Source: Pseudomonas sp. Irchel 3H7
GTDB taxonomy: Bacteria > Pseudomonadota > Gammaproteobacteria > Pseudomonadales > Pseudomonadaceae
DNA: 64,000 nucleotides
Reading direction: 5' to 3'
NCBI RefSeq assembly: GCF_900187605.1
Contig: NZ_FYEA01000005.1
Coordinates: 310,001-374,000 of the forward strand
Position 1 is the first letter of the stretch, and every line of letters begins with the position of its first letter. Of this stretch, positions 56,825 to 64,000 are shown in pieces. The notes under the pieces were generated by a model. That model searched no databases. It was not told the DNA's origin and saw only the letters and a list, made by a program, of their open reading frames with translations. The position numbers and the translations under genes are program-made.

Positions 56825-57232
56825 TTATTGAATGATCAGGTTGTTGAACAACAGATCTTCAACCACCGGCTTGCCGGTCTCGTCATTCATCACTTGCTGG
56901 GTCTGTTTCAGCGCTTCCTGACGCAGCTTCTCTTTACCTTCGATGCTGCCCATCGCCTCGGTGGTCTGCTGCGTAAACAACGCCACCAGTTGATTACGGA
57001 TCAGCGGCTCGTTGGCCTTGACCAGTTTGGTCGCTTCTTCACCAGTCACGCGCAATGCCACATCGGCCTTGTAGACCTTGAGCTTCGGCGTGCCGTCCAG
57101 CCCGTAGTTGCCCACAAATGGCGGGCTCAGGGTGATGTAGTTGACCTTCGGCGCCTCGCCTTCTTTGGCTTCTTCGGCCAGCGCTGCCACAGGCAGAGAC
57201 AGGGCCAGCAACAACATGATCCACGCTTTCAC
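56825..57232 (-). CDS. Exported FliL-like protein, GTG start
   Basis: The 135-residue protein starts at GTG 57232, with AAGGAGCG seven bases upstream; upstream ATGs give no signal sequence and no ribosome site. It has a signal peptide (VKAWIMLLLALSLPVAALAE, initiating residue read as Met). The FliL pattern follows: VNYITLSPPFVGNYGLDGTP, LKVYKADVALRV, NEPLIRNQLVALFTQQTTEA and the closing VVEDLLFNNLIIQ. True FliL has a membrane anchor and lies with flagellar genes. This one is cleavable and isolated, so a role at the flagellar stator is doubtful. Confidence 0.82.
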   Translation of the reverse strand: MKAWIMLLLALSLPVAALAEEAKEGEAPKVNYITLSPPFVGNYGLDGTPKLKVYKADVALRVTGEEATKLVKANEPLIRNQLVALFTQQTTEAMGSIEGKEKLRQEALKQTQQVMNDETGKPVVEDLLFNNLIIQ

Positions 57233-57382
57233 AATTCGCTCCTTATCCGGTTTGCGGCCTAGCATAACGACCCGCCGCGCAAGCACAAGCTTATGGCTGA
57301 CTATCAGGGCCGGGCATGCTCGTTGACCCGTTGACTGACACACCTACACTTATCGGCCATCACTCCCAAAGGAATAGCCCTG

Positions 57383-58360
57383 ATGAAAGCCGTGCTGTGC
57401 AAAGCCTTCGGCCCTGCCGAATCGCTGGTGCTGGAAGACGTCGCCAGTCCCGCCCTGAAGAAGAACGAAATCCTGCTGGACGTGCACGCCGCCGGGGTCA
57501 ACTTCCCGGACACGCTGATCATCGAGGGCAAATACCAGTTCAAGCCGCCCTTCCCGTTCTCACCGGGCGGAGAAGCCGCAGGCGTGGTCCGCGAAGTCGG
57601 GGAAAAGGTCAGCCACCTCAAGGTTGGTGACCGGGTCATGGCGCTGACCGGTTGGGGCAGCTTCGCCGAACAGGTCGCGGTGCCAGGCTATAACGTGCTG
57701 CCGATCCCGCCGTCGATGGACTTCAATATCGCTGCCGCCTTCAGCATGACCTACGGCACCTCGATGCATGCGCTCAAGCAACGCGCCAACCTGCAACCGG
57801 GCGAAACCCTGCTGGTGCTCGGCGCTTCCGGCGGTGTCGGCCTGGCGGCTGTGGAAATCGGCAAAGCCATGGGCGCGCGGGTCATCGCCGCCGCCAGCAG
57901 TGCAGAAAAACTTGCGGTGGCCAAAGCGGCAGGCGCCGATGAGCTGATCAACTACAGCGAAACCAGCCTCAAGGACGAAATCAAACGCCTCACCGACGGC
58001 CAGGGCGCCGATGTGATTTACGACCCGGTCGGCGGCGACCTGTTCGACCAGGCCATCCGCGCCATCGCCTGGAATGGCCGCCTGCTGGTGGTCGGCTTCG
58101 CCAGCGGGCGCATTCCGGAGTTGCCAGTCAATCTCGCCCTGCTCAAAGGCGCGGCGGTACTCGGCGTGTTCTGGGGCTCCTTCGCCCAGCGCCAGCCGCA
58201 AGACAATGCGGCGAACTTCCAGCAATTGTTCGATTGGTTTGCCGAGGGCAAGTTGAAACCGCTGGTGTCGCAGGTCTATCCGCTGAGCAATGCCGCACAG
58301 GCGATCAATGACCTTGGCCAGCGCAAGGCTGTAGGCAAGGTTGTGGTGCAGGTTCGCTGA
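57383..58360 (+). CDS. NADPH:quinone oxidoreductase-like MDR protein
   Basis: The 325-residue zinc-free medium-chain dehydrogenase has a GroES-like N-terminal part (MKAVLCKAFGPAESLVLEDV, GGEAAGVVREVGEKVSHLKV). The NADPH-binding Rossmann loop LLVLGASGGVGLAAVEIGKA follows near residue 145. The GADELINYSETSLKDEIKRL and GADVIYDPVGGDLFDQAIRA stretches are typical of quinone/enone reductases of the acryloyl-CoA reductase-like branch. No zinc-binding Cys cluster is seen. Single gene; substrate unknown. Confidence 0.9.
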   Translation: MKAVLCKAFGPAESLVLEDVASPALKKNEILLDVHAAGVNFPDTLIIEGKYQFKPPFPFSPGGEAAGVVREVGEKVSHLKVGDRVMALTGWGSFAEQVAVPGYNVLPIPPSMDFNIAAAFSMTYGTSMHALKQRANLQPGETLLVLGASGGVGLAAVEIGKAMGARVIAAASSAEKLAVAKAAGADELINYSETSLKDEIKRLTDGQGADVIYDPVGGDLFDQAIRAIAWNGRLLVVGFASGRIPELPVNLALLKGAAVLGVFWGSFAQRQPQDNAANFQQLFDWFAEGKLKPLVSQVYPLSNAAQAINDLGQRKAVGKVVVQVR

Positions 58361-58414
58361 GTGACCTTTCGATAAAGGCCAGAATGTCCGGTTCGGTTGT
58401 ACTGGCCTTTGCTA

Positions 58415-59029
58415 TCAAAGCAACTCACGAATATCCGCCGGCAACAGGCTCATGAATTTGCGCGCAGGGCTCTCTCGACAAGCCCTGACGATCTTTTCAA
58501 CCTGCCGATTCATCCTGGCAATCATCGCCAGACGCTGTGCCTCCGGTAGCTGAGTTTTATGGAAGACGTTCGATAGATAGGCGCGGGTTTGTGCGAACAC
58601 CGTCGAATCGATCCATGAGTACTCTGCAATGTTGGCGAGGTTGTCGTTAACTGCACGGCATCGCAAGGCTTTCAGTTGCTGGTTGACGTGAATGGATTGA
58701 TCCAGATCGAGCCGAAAGACTATCGGCGCGACGACTTCCTGCTTTTCGGGTTTGTCCTCCTCTACAGCCCAAGGCTTGAAACGCCACTGCACCAGCGCAA
58801 CTCTGACCGCTTCAGCCAGATCGGGGTGGTCGCTTTTCAGAATGCTGATTTCGCTGACCGAGCCATCCGCCCTGACGATGAAACGAGCCTTAACCTCTCC
58901 CGTAATCCCGGCCCTGGACAATGCCAGTGGATAAATTGGTCGGGGGTTGTCTTCGGGAATCAACAGCGCTCCTGCCGCTTGCACGACACCGCCGACCAGC
59001 AACAAAAGCAACGCCACAATCCACCGCAT
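58415..59029 (-). CDS. Exported protein with a TonB C-terminal domain
   Basis: The 204-residue protein has a signal peptide (MRWIVALLLLLVGGVVQAAG). A TonB-type C-terminal domain (about 25-110) follows directly: RPIYPLALSRAGITGEVKAR, FIVRADGSVSEISILKSDHP, VRVALVQWRFKPW. It lacks the proline-rich spacer and the permanent membrane anchor of real TonB. The last about 90 residues (CRAVNDNLANIAEYSWIDST, QVEKIVRACRESPARKFMSL) match nothing I recognise. Periplasmic; not a working energy transducer by itself. Confidence 0.8.
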   Translation of the reverse strand: MRWIVALLLLLVGGVVQAAGALLIPEDNPRPIYPLALSRAGITGEVKARFIVRADGSVSEISILKSDHPDLAEAVRVALVQWRFKPWAVEEDKPEKQEVVAPIVFRLDLDQSIHVNQQLKALRCRAVNDNLANIAEYSWIDSTVFAQTRAYLSNVFHKTQLPEAQRLAMIARMNRQVEKIVRACRESPARKFMSLLPADIRELL

Positions 59030-59216
59030 GATCCGCCCCCTGAGCACCCGAATGCCGATCCCGGCAACAGCACAAAGGTTACGGAGCTATGACGTTTAAC
59101 TGAATGGCGCAACTTCTGCTTTGGACGCAGGACGTTTCCCAAGACACGACGGTAAATCGGGCGAGCGCACCACGCGAATGCTCAAAGGTAACTTTTCTGA
59201 CGGACCCTATACCGTT

Positions 59217-59834
59217 TCAGCCTGCAATATCGCCTGGCATCAGATGTTCCTGAACCTTCTCGCTACGCGACTTGATCAACTGCCCCTTGTCATCGAAACG
59301 CAAAACAATCAGCCAGTCATAAACATCCACCGGCCATTTCGGCTGACCGATCAGTGCCGGGCCGTCTCCGCCGAACGCCGCAATCAGTTTGTTGATGTGG
59401 CTGTGGTGCCAGGCGATCAGCACGGTTTTCGCCTGATTATTCTTGCGCAGCGAGCTGACCAGTTTGTCAACGTCGTTATTGGCGTAGGGCTGCTCGATCG
59501 GCAGTTGCAGGCGCTGGGACAGTGCAATCAGCGTCTGTCGCGGGCGGATGCTTTCCGGGCTGTCGGCGGTAGCGATCAGACGTTGGGGTGTGAGTGTCTG
59601 GTCGTCCAACTGCAACGAGGTGAAATAGTCCGCGTAAGCCGCGGCGCGCTGTTCGCCCCGGGCATTGAGTTCTCGGCCGACATCAGGCTTTTCTGCATGG
59701 CGGATGATCAATACGGTGACATTGCGCAGGCCTGGTGCTGCAGAACCTTGGGCGAAGCTCAGTGCCAACACTGAAACAGTCACCGCTGCGACCATCAACA
59801 GTCTGGGCAATAGCCTGCGAACTTTCGGGGTCAT
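59217..59834 (-). CDS. Exported histidine phosphatase family protein
   Basis: The 205-residue protein has a signal peptide (about 1-33, LLMVAAVTVSVLALSFAQGS). The phosphatase core follows: VTVLIIRHAEKPDVGREL holds the catalytic RHxEKP, and a second His lies in TVLIAWHHSHINKLIAAF near residue 145. This is branch 1-type (SixA/PhoE-like) but periplasmic. Substrate unknown; context gives no partner. Confidence 0.85.
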   Translation of the reverse strand: MTPKVRRLLPRLLMVAAVTVSVLALSFAQGSAAPGLRNVTVLIIRHAEKPDVGRELNARGEQRAAAYADYFTSLQLDDQTLTPQRLIATADSPESIRPRQTLIALSQRLQLPIEQPYANNDVDKLVSSLRKNNQAKTVLIAWHHSHINKLIAAFGGDGPALIGQPKWPVDVYDWLIVLRFDDKGQLIKSRSEKVQEHLMPGDIAG

Positions 59835-59996
59835 CGCTTATCTCGAGATATCAGTCGATCTGTAGATCGCGAGTCTAAGTCACAACTTCCCGAGCGCGAC
59901 AAAAACGCCCTGTTCTTACAGCTGAGCGACAGGTTCGTAAAAGAACATGCGACTTCCAACATTTTCCGCTATTTGCTCGATGCGAACCGGTGCTAT

Positions 59997-60010
59997 TTTC
60001 GGTAACGAAA
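59997..60010. promoter_or_regulatory. Candidate regulator half-site pair upstream of glpT
   Basis: TTTCG-GTAA-CGAAA is a perfect 5-4-5 inverted repeat 49 bp before the glpT ATG. The TTTCG/CGAAA halves recall GlpR-type operators, but I cannot verify the match without a known P. fluorescens set. Confidence 0.35.
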
Positions 60011-60058
60011 CTGTAACATTCGCATCCGCAGTCAAAACAAGAAATCTGGAGCTCTTGA

Positions 60059-61408
60059 ATGTTTGCTTTCTTTCGTCCTGCCGCACATCAGGCTCCATTG
60101 CCTGAAGAAAAAATAGACAGCACCTACCGACGCCTGCGCTGGCAGATCTTCGCCGGTATTTTCTTTGGCTACGCGGGTTACTACCTGCTGCGCAAAAACT
60201 TTTCCCTGGCCATGCCGTACCTGATCGACGAAGGCTACAGCCGTGGCGATCTGGGTCTGGCCATGTCGGCGATTGCCATCGCTTATGGTTTGTCGAAGTT
60301 CCTCATGGGCCTGGTGTCCGACCGCTCCAACCCGCGCTACTTCCTGCCGTTCGGCCTGCTGGTCTCGGCCGGGGTAATGTTCATTTTCGGTTTCGCGCCT
60401 TGGGCAACGTCCAGCGTGACCATGATGTTCATTCTGCTGTTCATCAACGGCTGGGCCCAGGGCATGGGCTGGCCGCCAAGTGGCCGGACCATGGTGCACT
60501 GGTGGTCGCAGAAGGAGCGTGGCGGCGTGGTGTCCGTATGGAACGTGGCGCATAACGTCGGCGGCGGCCTGATCGGCCCGCTGTTCCTGCTCGGCATGGG
60601 CTTGTTCAACGACTGGCATGCAGCGTTCTACGTACCGGCAGCGGTAGCGCTGGGCGTCGCGGTGTTCGCGTTCATCACCATGCGTGACACCCCGCAATCG
60701 GTTGGCCTGCCGCCGATCGAGAAGTACAAGAACGATTACCCGGAAGGCTACGACGCCAGCCACGAAGACGAATTCAGCGCGAAAGAGATCTTCGTCAAAT
60801 ACGTGCTGCGCAACAAAATGCTCTGGTACATCGCCATGGCCAACGTCTTCGTCTATCTACTGCGCTACGGCGTACTGGACTGGGCACCGACGTACCTGAA
60901 GGAAGCCAAGGGTTTCACCGTGGATAAAACCTCGTGGGCCTATTTCTTCTACGAATGGGCGGGTATCCCGGGCACGCTGCTGTGCGGCTGGATGTCGGAC
61001 AAGATCTTCCGTGGCAACCGTGGCTTGACCGGCATGGTGTTCATGGCACTGGTGACCGTGGCAACGCTGGTCTATTGGCTGAACCCGGCCGGCAACCCGA
61101 CCGTCGACATGATCGCGCTGTTCTCGATCGGCTTCCTGATCTACGGCCCGGTGATGCTGATCGGCCTGCAAGCGCTGGAGCTGGCACCGAAGAAAGCCGC
61201 TGGCACCGCTGCGGGTTTCACTGGCCTGTTCGGTTATCTGGGTGGCTCGGTCGCGGCCAGTGCGGCGATGGGCTACACCGTGGACCATTTCGGCTGGGAC
61301 GGTGGTTTTGTCCTGCTGGTGGGCGCTTGCCTGCTGTCGATGGCCTTCCTGGCCCCGACGCTGTGGCACAAGCAAGTCGCCAGTCAGAGCCGTGAAGCAG
61401 TCGCTTGA
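60059..61408 (+). CDS. glpT: Glycerol-3-phosphate transporter
   Basis: The 449-residue MFS antiporter exchanges glycerol-3-phosphate for inorganic phosphate. Twelve membrane segments can be followed. [20 protein letters not shown] and [20 protein letters not shown] near the start, [20 protein letters not shown] near 85 and [12 protein letters not shown] near 135 are hallmarks of the OPA family, including the phosphate-binding arginines. Its last 25 bases overlap the convergent chaC gene. Confidence 0.95.
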   Translation: MFAFFRPAAHQAPLPEEKIDSTYRRLRWQIFAGIFFGYAGYYLLRKNFSLAMPYLIDEGYSRGDLGLAMSAIAIAYGLSKFLMGLVSDRSNPRYFLPFGLLVSAGVMFIFGFAPWATSSVTMMFILLFINGWAQGMGWPPSGRTMVHWWSQKERGGVVSVWNVAHNVGGGLIGPLFLLGMGLFNDWHAAFYVPAAVALGVAVFAFITMRDTPQSVGLPPIEKYKNDYPEGYDASHEDEFSAKEIFVKYVLRNKMLWYIAMANVFVYLLRYGVLDWAPTYLKEAKGFTVDKTSWAYFFYEWAGIPGTLLCGWMSDKIFRGNRGLTGMVFMALVTVATLVYWLNPAGNPTVDMIALFSIGFLIYGPVMLIGLQALELAPKKAAGTAAGFTGLFGYLGGSVAASAAMGYTVDHFGWDGGFVLLVGACLLSMAFLAPTLWHKQVASQSREAVA

Positions 61409-62052
61409 TCGACCTGTGACTGACAGCGCTTGAGCCGCGCCTCCAGATTGCGATCTGGCATGGCGTGGCTGCGCAGGGCGTGCGCGGTCTGCTCGACATA
61501 ATCGCGAGTAGTGCCGTAACGCCCGCTGGCGCTTTCGAACACCTGGCTCAGCACGTGATCCGGCAAGTTGCCGGCATAGCTGGGCAGGTGTCGCTCCAAC
61601 ACAAATCCCAAGGCCTGAACCTGACTGCCATCTTCAAGACGGCAGTTGAGCCAGTGTGGCCGATAGGACGGCACCGGCATCTCGCGTTTCCACAGCGCAT
61701 AGAGTGCGGTATCGAGATTGTCTTCCGGCAAGCGGTAGGCAAAGCCACTGCACGAACCGCCACGATCCAGACCAAACACCAGACCAGGCATTTCCGGCGT
61801 ACCGCGGTGCTCGTGCGACCACAGGTACAGGCCGCGATGGTAGCCATGCACACGTCCGCGCACCCGCTCCACCGCCGAACACTCCGGCCGCCAGATCAGC
61901 GAACCATAGGCGAACAGCCACACCGGCCCGCCCTTGTGGCGCGCCATGGTCGATTGCATGGAAGCGAGAAGTTGTTCGTGCGTCAGCTGCGGCCCAAGAT
62001 CGAGCCGCGGAGGGTAATTCAAATTCAGAAAAGCGTTTTCAATGGCGCTCAT
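61384..62052 (-). CDS. chaC: Glutathione-specific gamma-glutamylcyclotransferase
   Basis: The 222-residue ChaC starts [20 protein letters not shown] and holds the family loop [14 protein letters not shown] near residue 45, then [40 protein letters not shown] and [16 protein letters not shown], with the catalytic Glu in the KREMP segment. It cleaves glutathione to 5-oxoproline and Cys-Gly. It converges on glpT with a 25-base overlap of coding sequence. Confidence 0.92.
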   Translation of the reverse strand: MSAIENAFLNLNYPPRLDLGPQLTHEQLLASMQSTMARHKGGPVWLFAYGSLIWRPECSAVERVRGRVHGYHRGLYLWSHEHRGTPEMPGLVFGLDRGGSCSGFAYRLPEDNLDTALYALWKREMPVPSYRPHWLNCRLEDGSQVQALGFVLERHLPSYAGNLPDHVLSQVFESASGRYGTTRDYVEQTAHALRSHAMPDRNLEARLKRCQSQVDQATASRL

Positions 62053-62193
62053 GGCGAATAGCGTTCAGCTCCCCGCGGGTGAAGAATTACTTAATAGAAC
62101 GCACCGCTGTAACAATAAGGCACATATGTTTTAAGGCAATTTGAGTGCCATGGCACAGTTCTTAATTGATTGCCTGATTGATATATAACCTAG

Positions 62194-62221
62194 CGGTATT
62201 TATGCAATTACATAAATACCG
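62194..62221. other. Perfect 11-bp inverted repeat in an AT-rich gap
   Basis: CGGTATTTATG-caatta-CATAAATACCG is a perfect inverted repeat in the 222-bp AT-rich gap (62053-62274) between the flavin-reductase-like gene and chaC. Short TATATA words flank both sides. No U-run follows on either strand, so it is either an operator or a 3' stabilising hairpin of the ubiD transcript. The rest of the gap shows no ORF. Confidence 0.7.
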
Positions 62222-62274
62222 ATCGGCTATATAGGGAGTTATAACGGATTCAGCACGAGGCTCAAGAGCGCGGC

Positions 62275-63243
62275 TCAAGAGCGCGGGGCGTAAGCGAACA
62301 CATCGGCACGCATTTGATGGGCATCCATCCCGGCTTCGACCAAGGCGTCGAGGGTGCCGTAGACCATGGCCGGCGAGCCGCTGGCGTAGACGTGCAGCGG
62401 TTTCAGGTCAGGGAAGTCTTCACAGACTGCCTCGTGCAGCATGCCGCAGCGCCCTTCCCAGCCGCATTGATCACTGACGACTTTGTGCAGGAACAGGTTA
62501 GGCAACTTCAGCCATTCGTCCCAATGTTCGATCTCATAAAAATCTTCTGGGCGGCGCACGCCCCAGTACAGATGCACCGGGTGTTTGAAGCCGTTGGCGC
62601 GGCAATGCTCGATCAGCGCATGAATCTGGCCCATGCCGGTGCCGGCGGCGACCAGCACCAACGGCCCGTCGGGCAGCTCGGCCAGATGCGTATCGCCAAA
62701 CGGCAGCTCGACACGCACCATGGCGTTGCGTTGCAGCTGTTCGATCAGGCTCAGTGCACTGGCTTCGCGCGCCAGCACGTGGATTTCCAGATCACGCCCG
62801 CCATGCGGTGCCGAGGCCATGGAGAACGCCGACTTCTCGCCGTTCTCGCGCTCGATCATCAAGTATTGCCCGGCGTGATAACGCGGTGGCTTGCCCGCCG
62901 GCGCACGCAGACGCACGCGCCAAGTGTCGCCGCCCACATCGCGGCATTCGATGACCTGACACGACAGGCTGCGCACCGGCAGTTCTCCCAGCGCGAGCAC
63001 GCCATCCCACAGCAGGATGCAGTCTTCCAGCGGCTCGGCTATGCAAGTGTAGAACTCGCCGTGGTCGTGCACCTTGCCGTCCTGCGCAACGCGGCCTTCA
63101 ACCAGCAGCGCCGCACACACATGACAATTGCCGTTGCGGCAGCTTTGCGGGCATTCGTAGCCCAGGCGCCGCGCACCATCGAGAATCCGCTCGCCGGGCT
63201 GTATCTCAAGCACTGCTCCGGAGGGCTGCAAGGTTACACGCAT
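62275..63243 (-). CDS. 2Fe-2S ferredoxin-reductase fusion (CDP-6-deoxy-glucoseen reductase-like)
   Basis: The 322-residue protein has an N-terminal plant-type ferredoxin domain (about 1-90; YECPQSCRNGNCHVCAALLV holds three of the four Cys ligands and ILLWDG lies near the fourth, IAEPLEDCIL). FAD- and NAD-binding reductase domains follow (YHAGQYLMIERENGEKSAFS, VLVAAGTGMGQIHALIE, HVYASGSPAMVYGTLDALVE). Proteins with this layout are often annotated as CDP-6-deoxy-glucoseen reductase. Here it is joined to ubiD (TGATG junction), so its role more likely concerns flavin or electron supply. The start at 63243 gives [11 protein letters not shown]. Confidence 0.88.
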   Translation of the reverse strand: MRVTLQPSGAVLEIQPGERILDGARRLGYECPQSCRNGNCHVCAALLVEGRVAQDGKVHDHGEFYTCIAEPLEDCILLWDGVLALGELPVRSLSCQVIECRDVGGDTWRVRLRAPAGKPPRYHAGQYLMIERENGEKSAFSMASAPHGGRDLEIHVLAREASALSLIEQLQRNAMVRVELPFGDTHLAELPDGPLVLVAAGTGMGQIHALIEHCRANGFKHPVHLYWGVRRPEDFYEIEHWDEWLKLPNLFLHKVVSDQCGWEGRCGMLHEAVCEDFPDLKPLHVYASGSPAMVYGTLDALVEAGMDAHQMRADVFAYAPRS

Positions 63244-64000
63244 CAATCTATTCCTAACTGATTCCAGATGGCATCGATCCGTTGGGTGACGGCGTCGTCC
63301 TTGACGATCACGCGGCCCCACTCGCGAGTGGTTTCGCCCGGCCACTTGTGGGTGGCATCGAGGCCCATTTTCGAGCCCAGGCCGGAGATCGGCGAGGCGA
63401 AATCGAGGTAGTCGATCGGCGTGTTATCGATCATCACCGTGTCGCGCTTGGGATCCATGCGCGTGGTGATGGCCCAGATCACGTCGTTCCAGTCGCGGGC
63501 ATTGATATCGTCGTCGGTGACGATAACGAACTTGGTGTACATGAACTGTCGCAAAAACGACCAGACACCGAGCATCACGCGCTTGGCATGCCCCGGATAC
63601 GACTTCTTCATGGTCACGATGGCAATGCGGTAAGAGCAGCCTTCGGGCGGCAGGTAGAAGTCGGTGATCTCCGGGAACTGCTTTTGCAGGATCGGCACGA
63701 ACACTTCGTTCAGCGCCACGCCGAGGATTGCCGGCTCATCCGGCGGACGGCCGGTGTAGGTGCTGTGGTAGATCGGTTTGATCCGGTGGGTGATGCGCTC
63801 GACGGTGAACACCGGGAAGCTGTCGACTTCGTTGTAGTAACCGGTGTGGTCGCCGTACGGGCCTTCATCGGCCATTTCGCCCGGATGGATCACGCCTTCG
63901 AGGATGATTTCGGCGGTGGCCGGCACTTGCAGGTCGTTGCCACGGCACTTGACCAGTTCGGTACGGTTACCGCGCAAGAGCCCTGCGAAAGCGTATTCGG
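63243..64000 (-). CDS. ubiD: UbiD-type decarboxylase of ubiquinone synthesis, 5' part outside window
   Basis: The C-terminal about 250 residues are visible, running from the window edge ([20 protein letters not shown]) to LGID. Family marks include [59 protein letters not shown] and [20 protein letters not shown], which hold the prenylated-FMN site and acidic residues. It decarboxylates 3-octaprenyl-4-hydroxybenzoate, needing prFMN from UbiX. The true start lies beyond 64000. Its stop overlaps the next gene by one base. Confidence 0.94.
   Translation of the reverse strand, partial: EYAFAGLLRGNRTELVKCRGNDLQVPATAEIILEGVIHPGEMADEGPYGDHTGYYNEVDSFPVFTVERITHRIKPIYHSTYTGRPPDEPAILGVALNEVFVPILQKQFPEITDFYLPPEGCSYRIAIVTMKKSYPGHAKRVMLGVWSFLRQFMYTKFVIVTDDDINARDWNDVIWAITTRMDPKRDTVMIDNTPIDYLDFASPISGLGSKMGLDATHKWPGETTREWGRVIVKDDAVTQRIDAIWNQLGID

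Overview
The window is a stretch of chromosome from a Pseudomonas of the fluorescens/putida type. The evidence is high GC with GC-rich third codon positions, the gene content, and gene order that matches what I recall of two separate P. aeruginosa PAO1 neighbourhoods (around PA0296-PA0318 and around PA5204-PA5237), joined here by a sulfur-starvation block. Several Pseudomonas-type REP/REPIN palindrome families also sit between the genes. No genome comparison was run; species-level placement is not possible from the sequence alone. I see no tRNA, rRNA, phage, IS element, integrase, CRISPR array or recognisable defence system. Most of the window is ordinary core metabolism, and no convincing new multi-gene system was found.

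Left part (1-13.7 kb): the start of a membrane protein; an FAA-family hydrolase; a D-2-hydroxyglutarate dehydrogenase divergent from serA (the two enzymes are metabolically coupled in serine synthesis); several small exported or hypothetical proteins; a 2OG-Fe(II) oxygenase with a DUF523 protein; an alpha/beta hydrolase; a thioredoxin-like exported protein followed by an Ntn acylase of the AHL-acylase (HacB) type; then a GlxA-type AraC regulator divergent from an HD-domain hydrolase.

13.7-24.2 kb: the spu polyamine locus on the minus strand, spuB-spuC-spuD-spuE-spuF-spuG-spuH. It covers gamma-glutamylation, transamination and putrescine/spermidine ABC uptake, with spuI divergent on the plus strand. 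The spuA gene expected at the head of the operon survives only as a short remnant without catalytic residues.

24.4-33.9 kb: a TetR regulator, then sulfur-limitation genes: ssuEADCBF (sulfonate uptake and desulfonation), lsfA (1-Cys peroxiredoxin), an OprD-family porin, and a lone TauA-like binding protein with no permease or ATPase beside it. A 19-bp AT-rich motif is shared between the lsfA and tauA upstream regions, with a related sequence upstream of ssuE.

34-46.3 kb: argA and argE, a CYTH triphosphatase, an Lrp/AsnC regulator divergent from a small ACT-like protein, an orphan GspE/PilB ATPase, a DUF2388 protein, and the glycine cleavage genes gcvT-gcvH-gcvP with a terminator and REP pair between gcvH and gcvP.

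46.4-64 kb: a two-gene iron-type ABC transporter without its ATPase; the conserved ygfB-pepP-ubiH-(thioesterase)-ubiI operon divergent from a ZapB-like gene, zapA, 6S RNA and ygfA; a 51-aa membrane peptide; EVE, FliL-like, quinone reductase, TonB-C and histidine phosphatase proteins; glpT convergent with and overlapping chaC; and a ferredoxin-reductase-like gene joined to ubiD, which runs off the right edge. REP elements of at least five families occupy many of the intergenic gaps.
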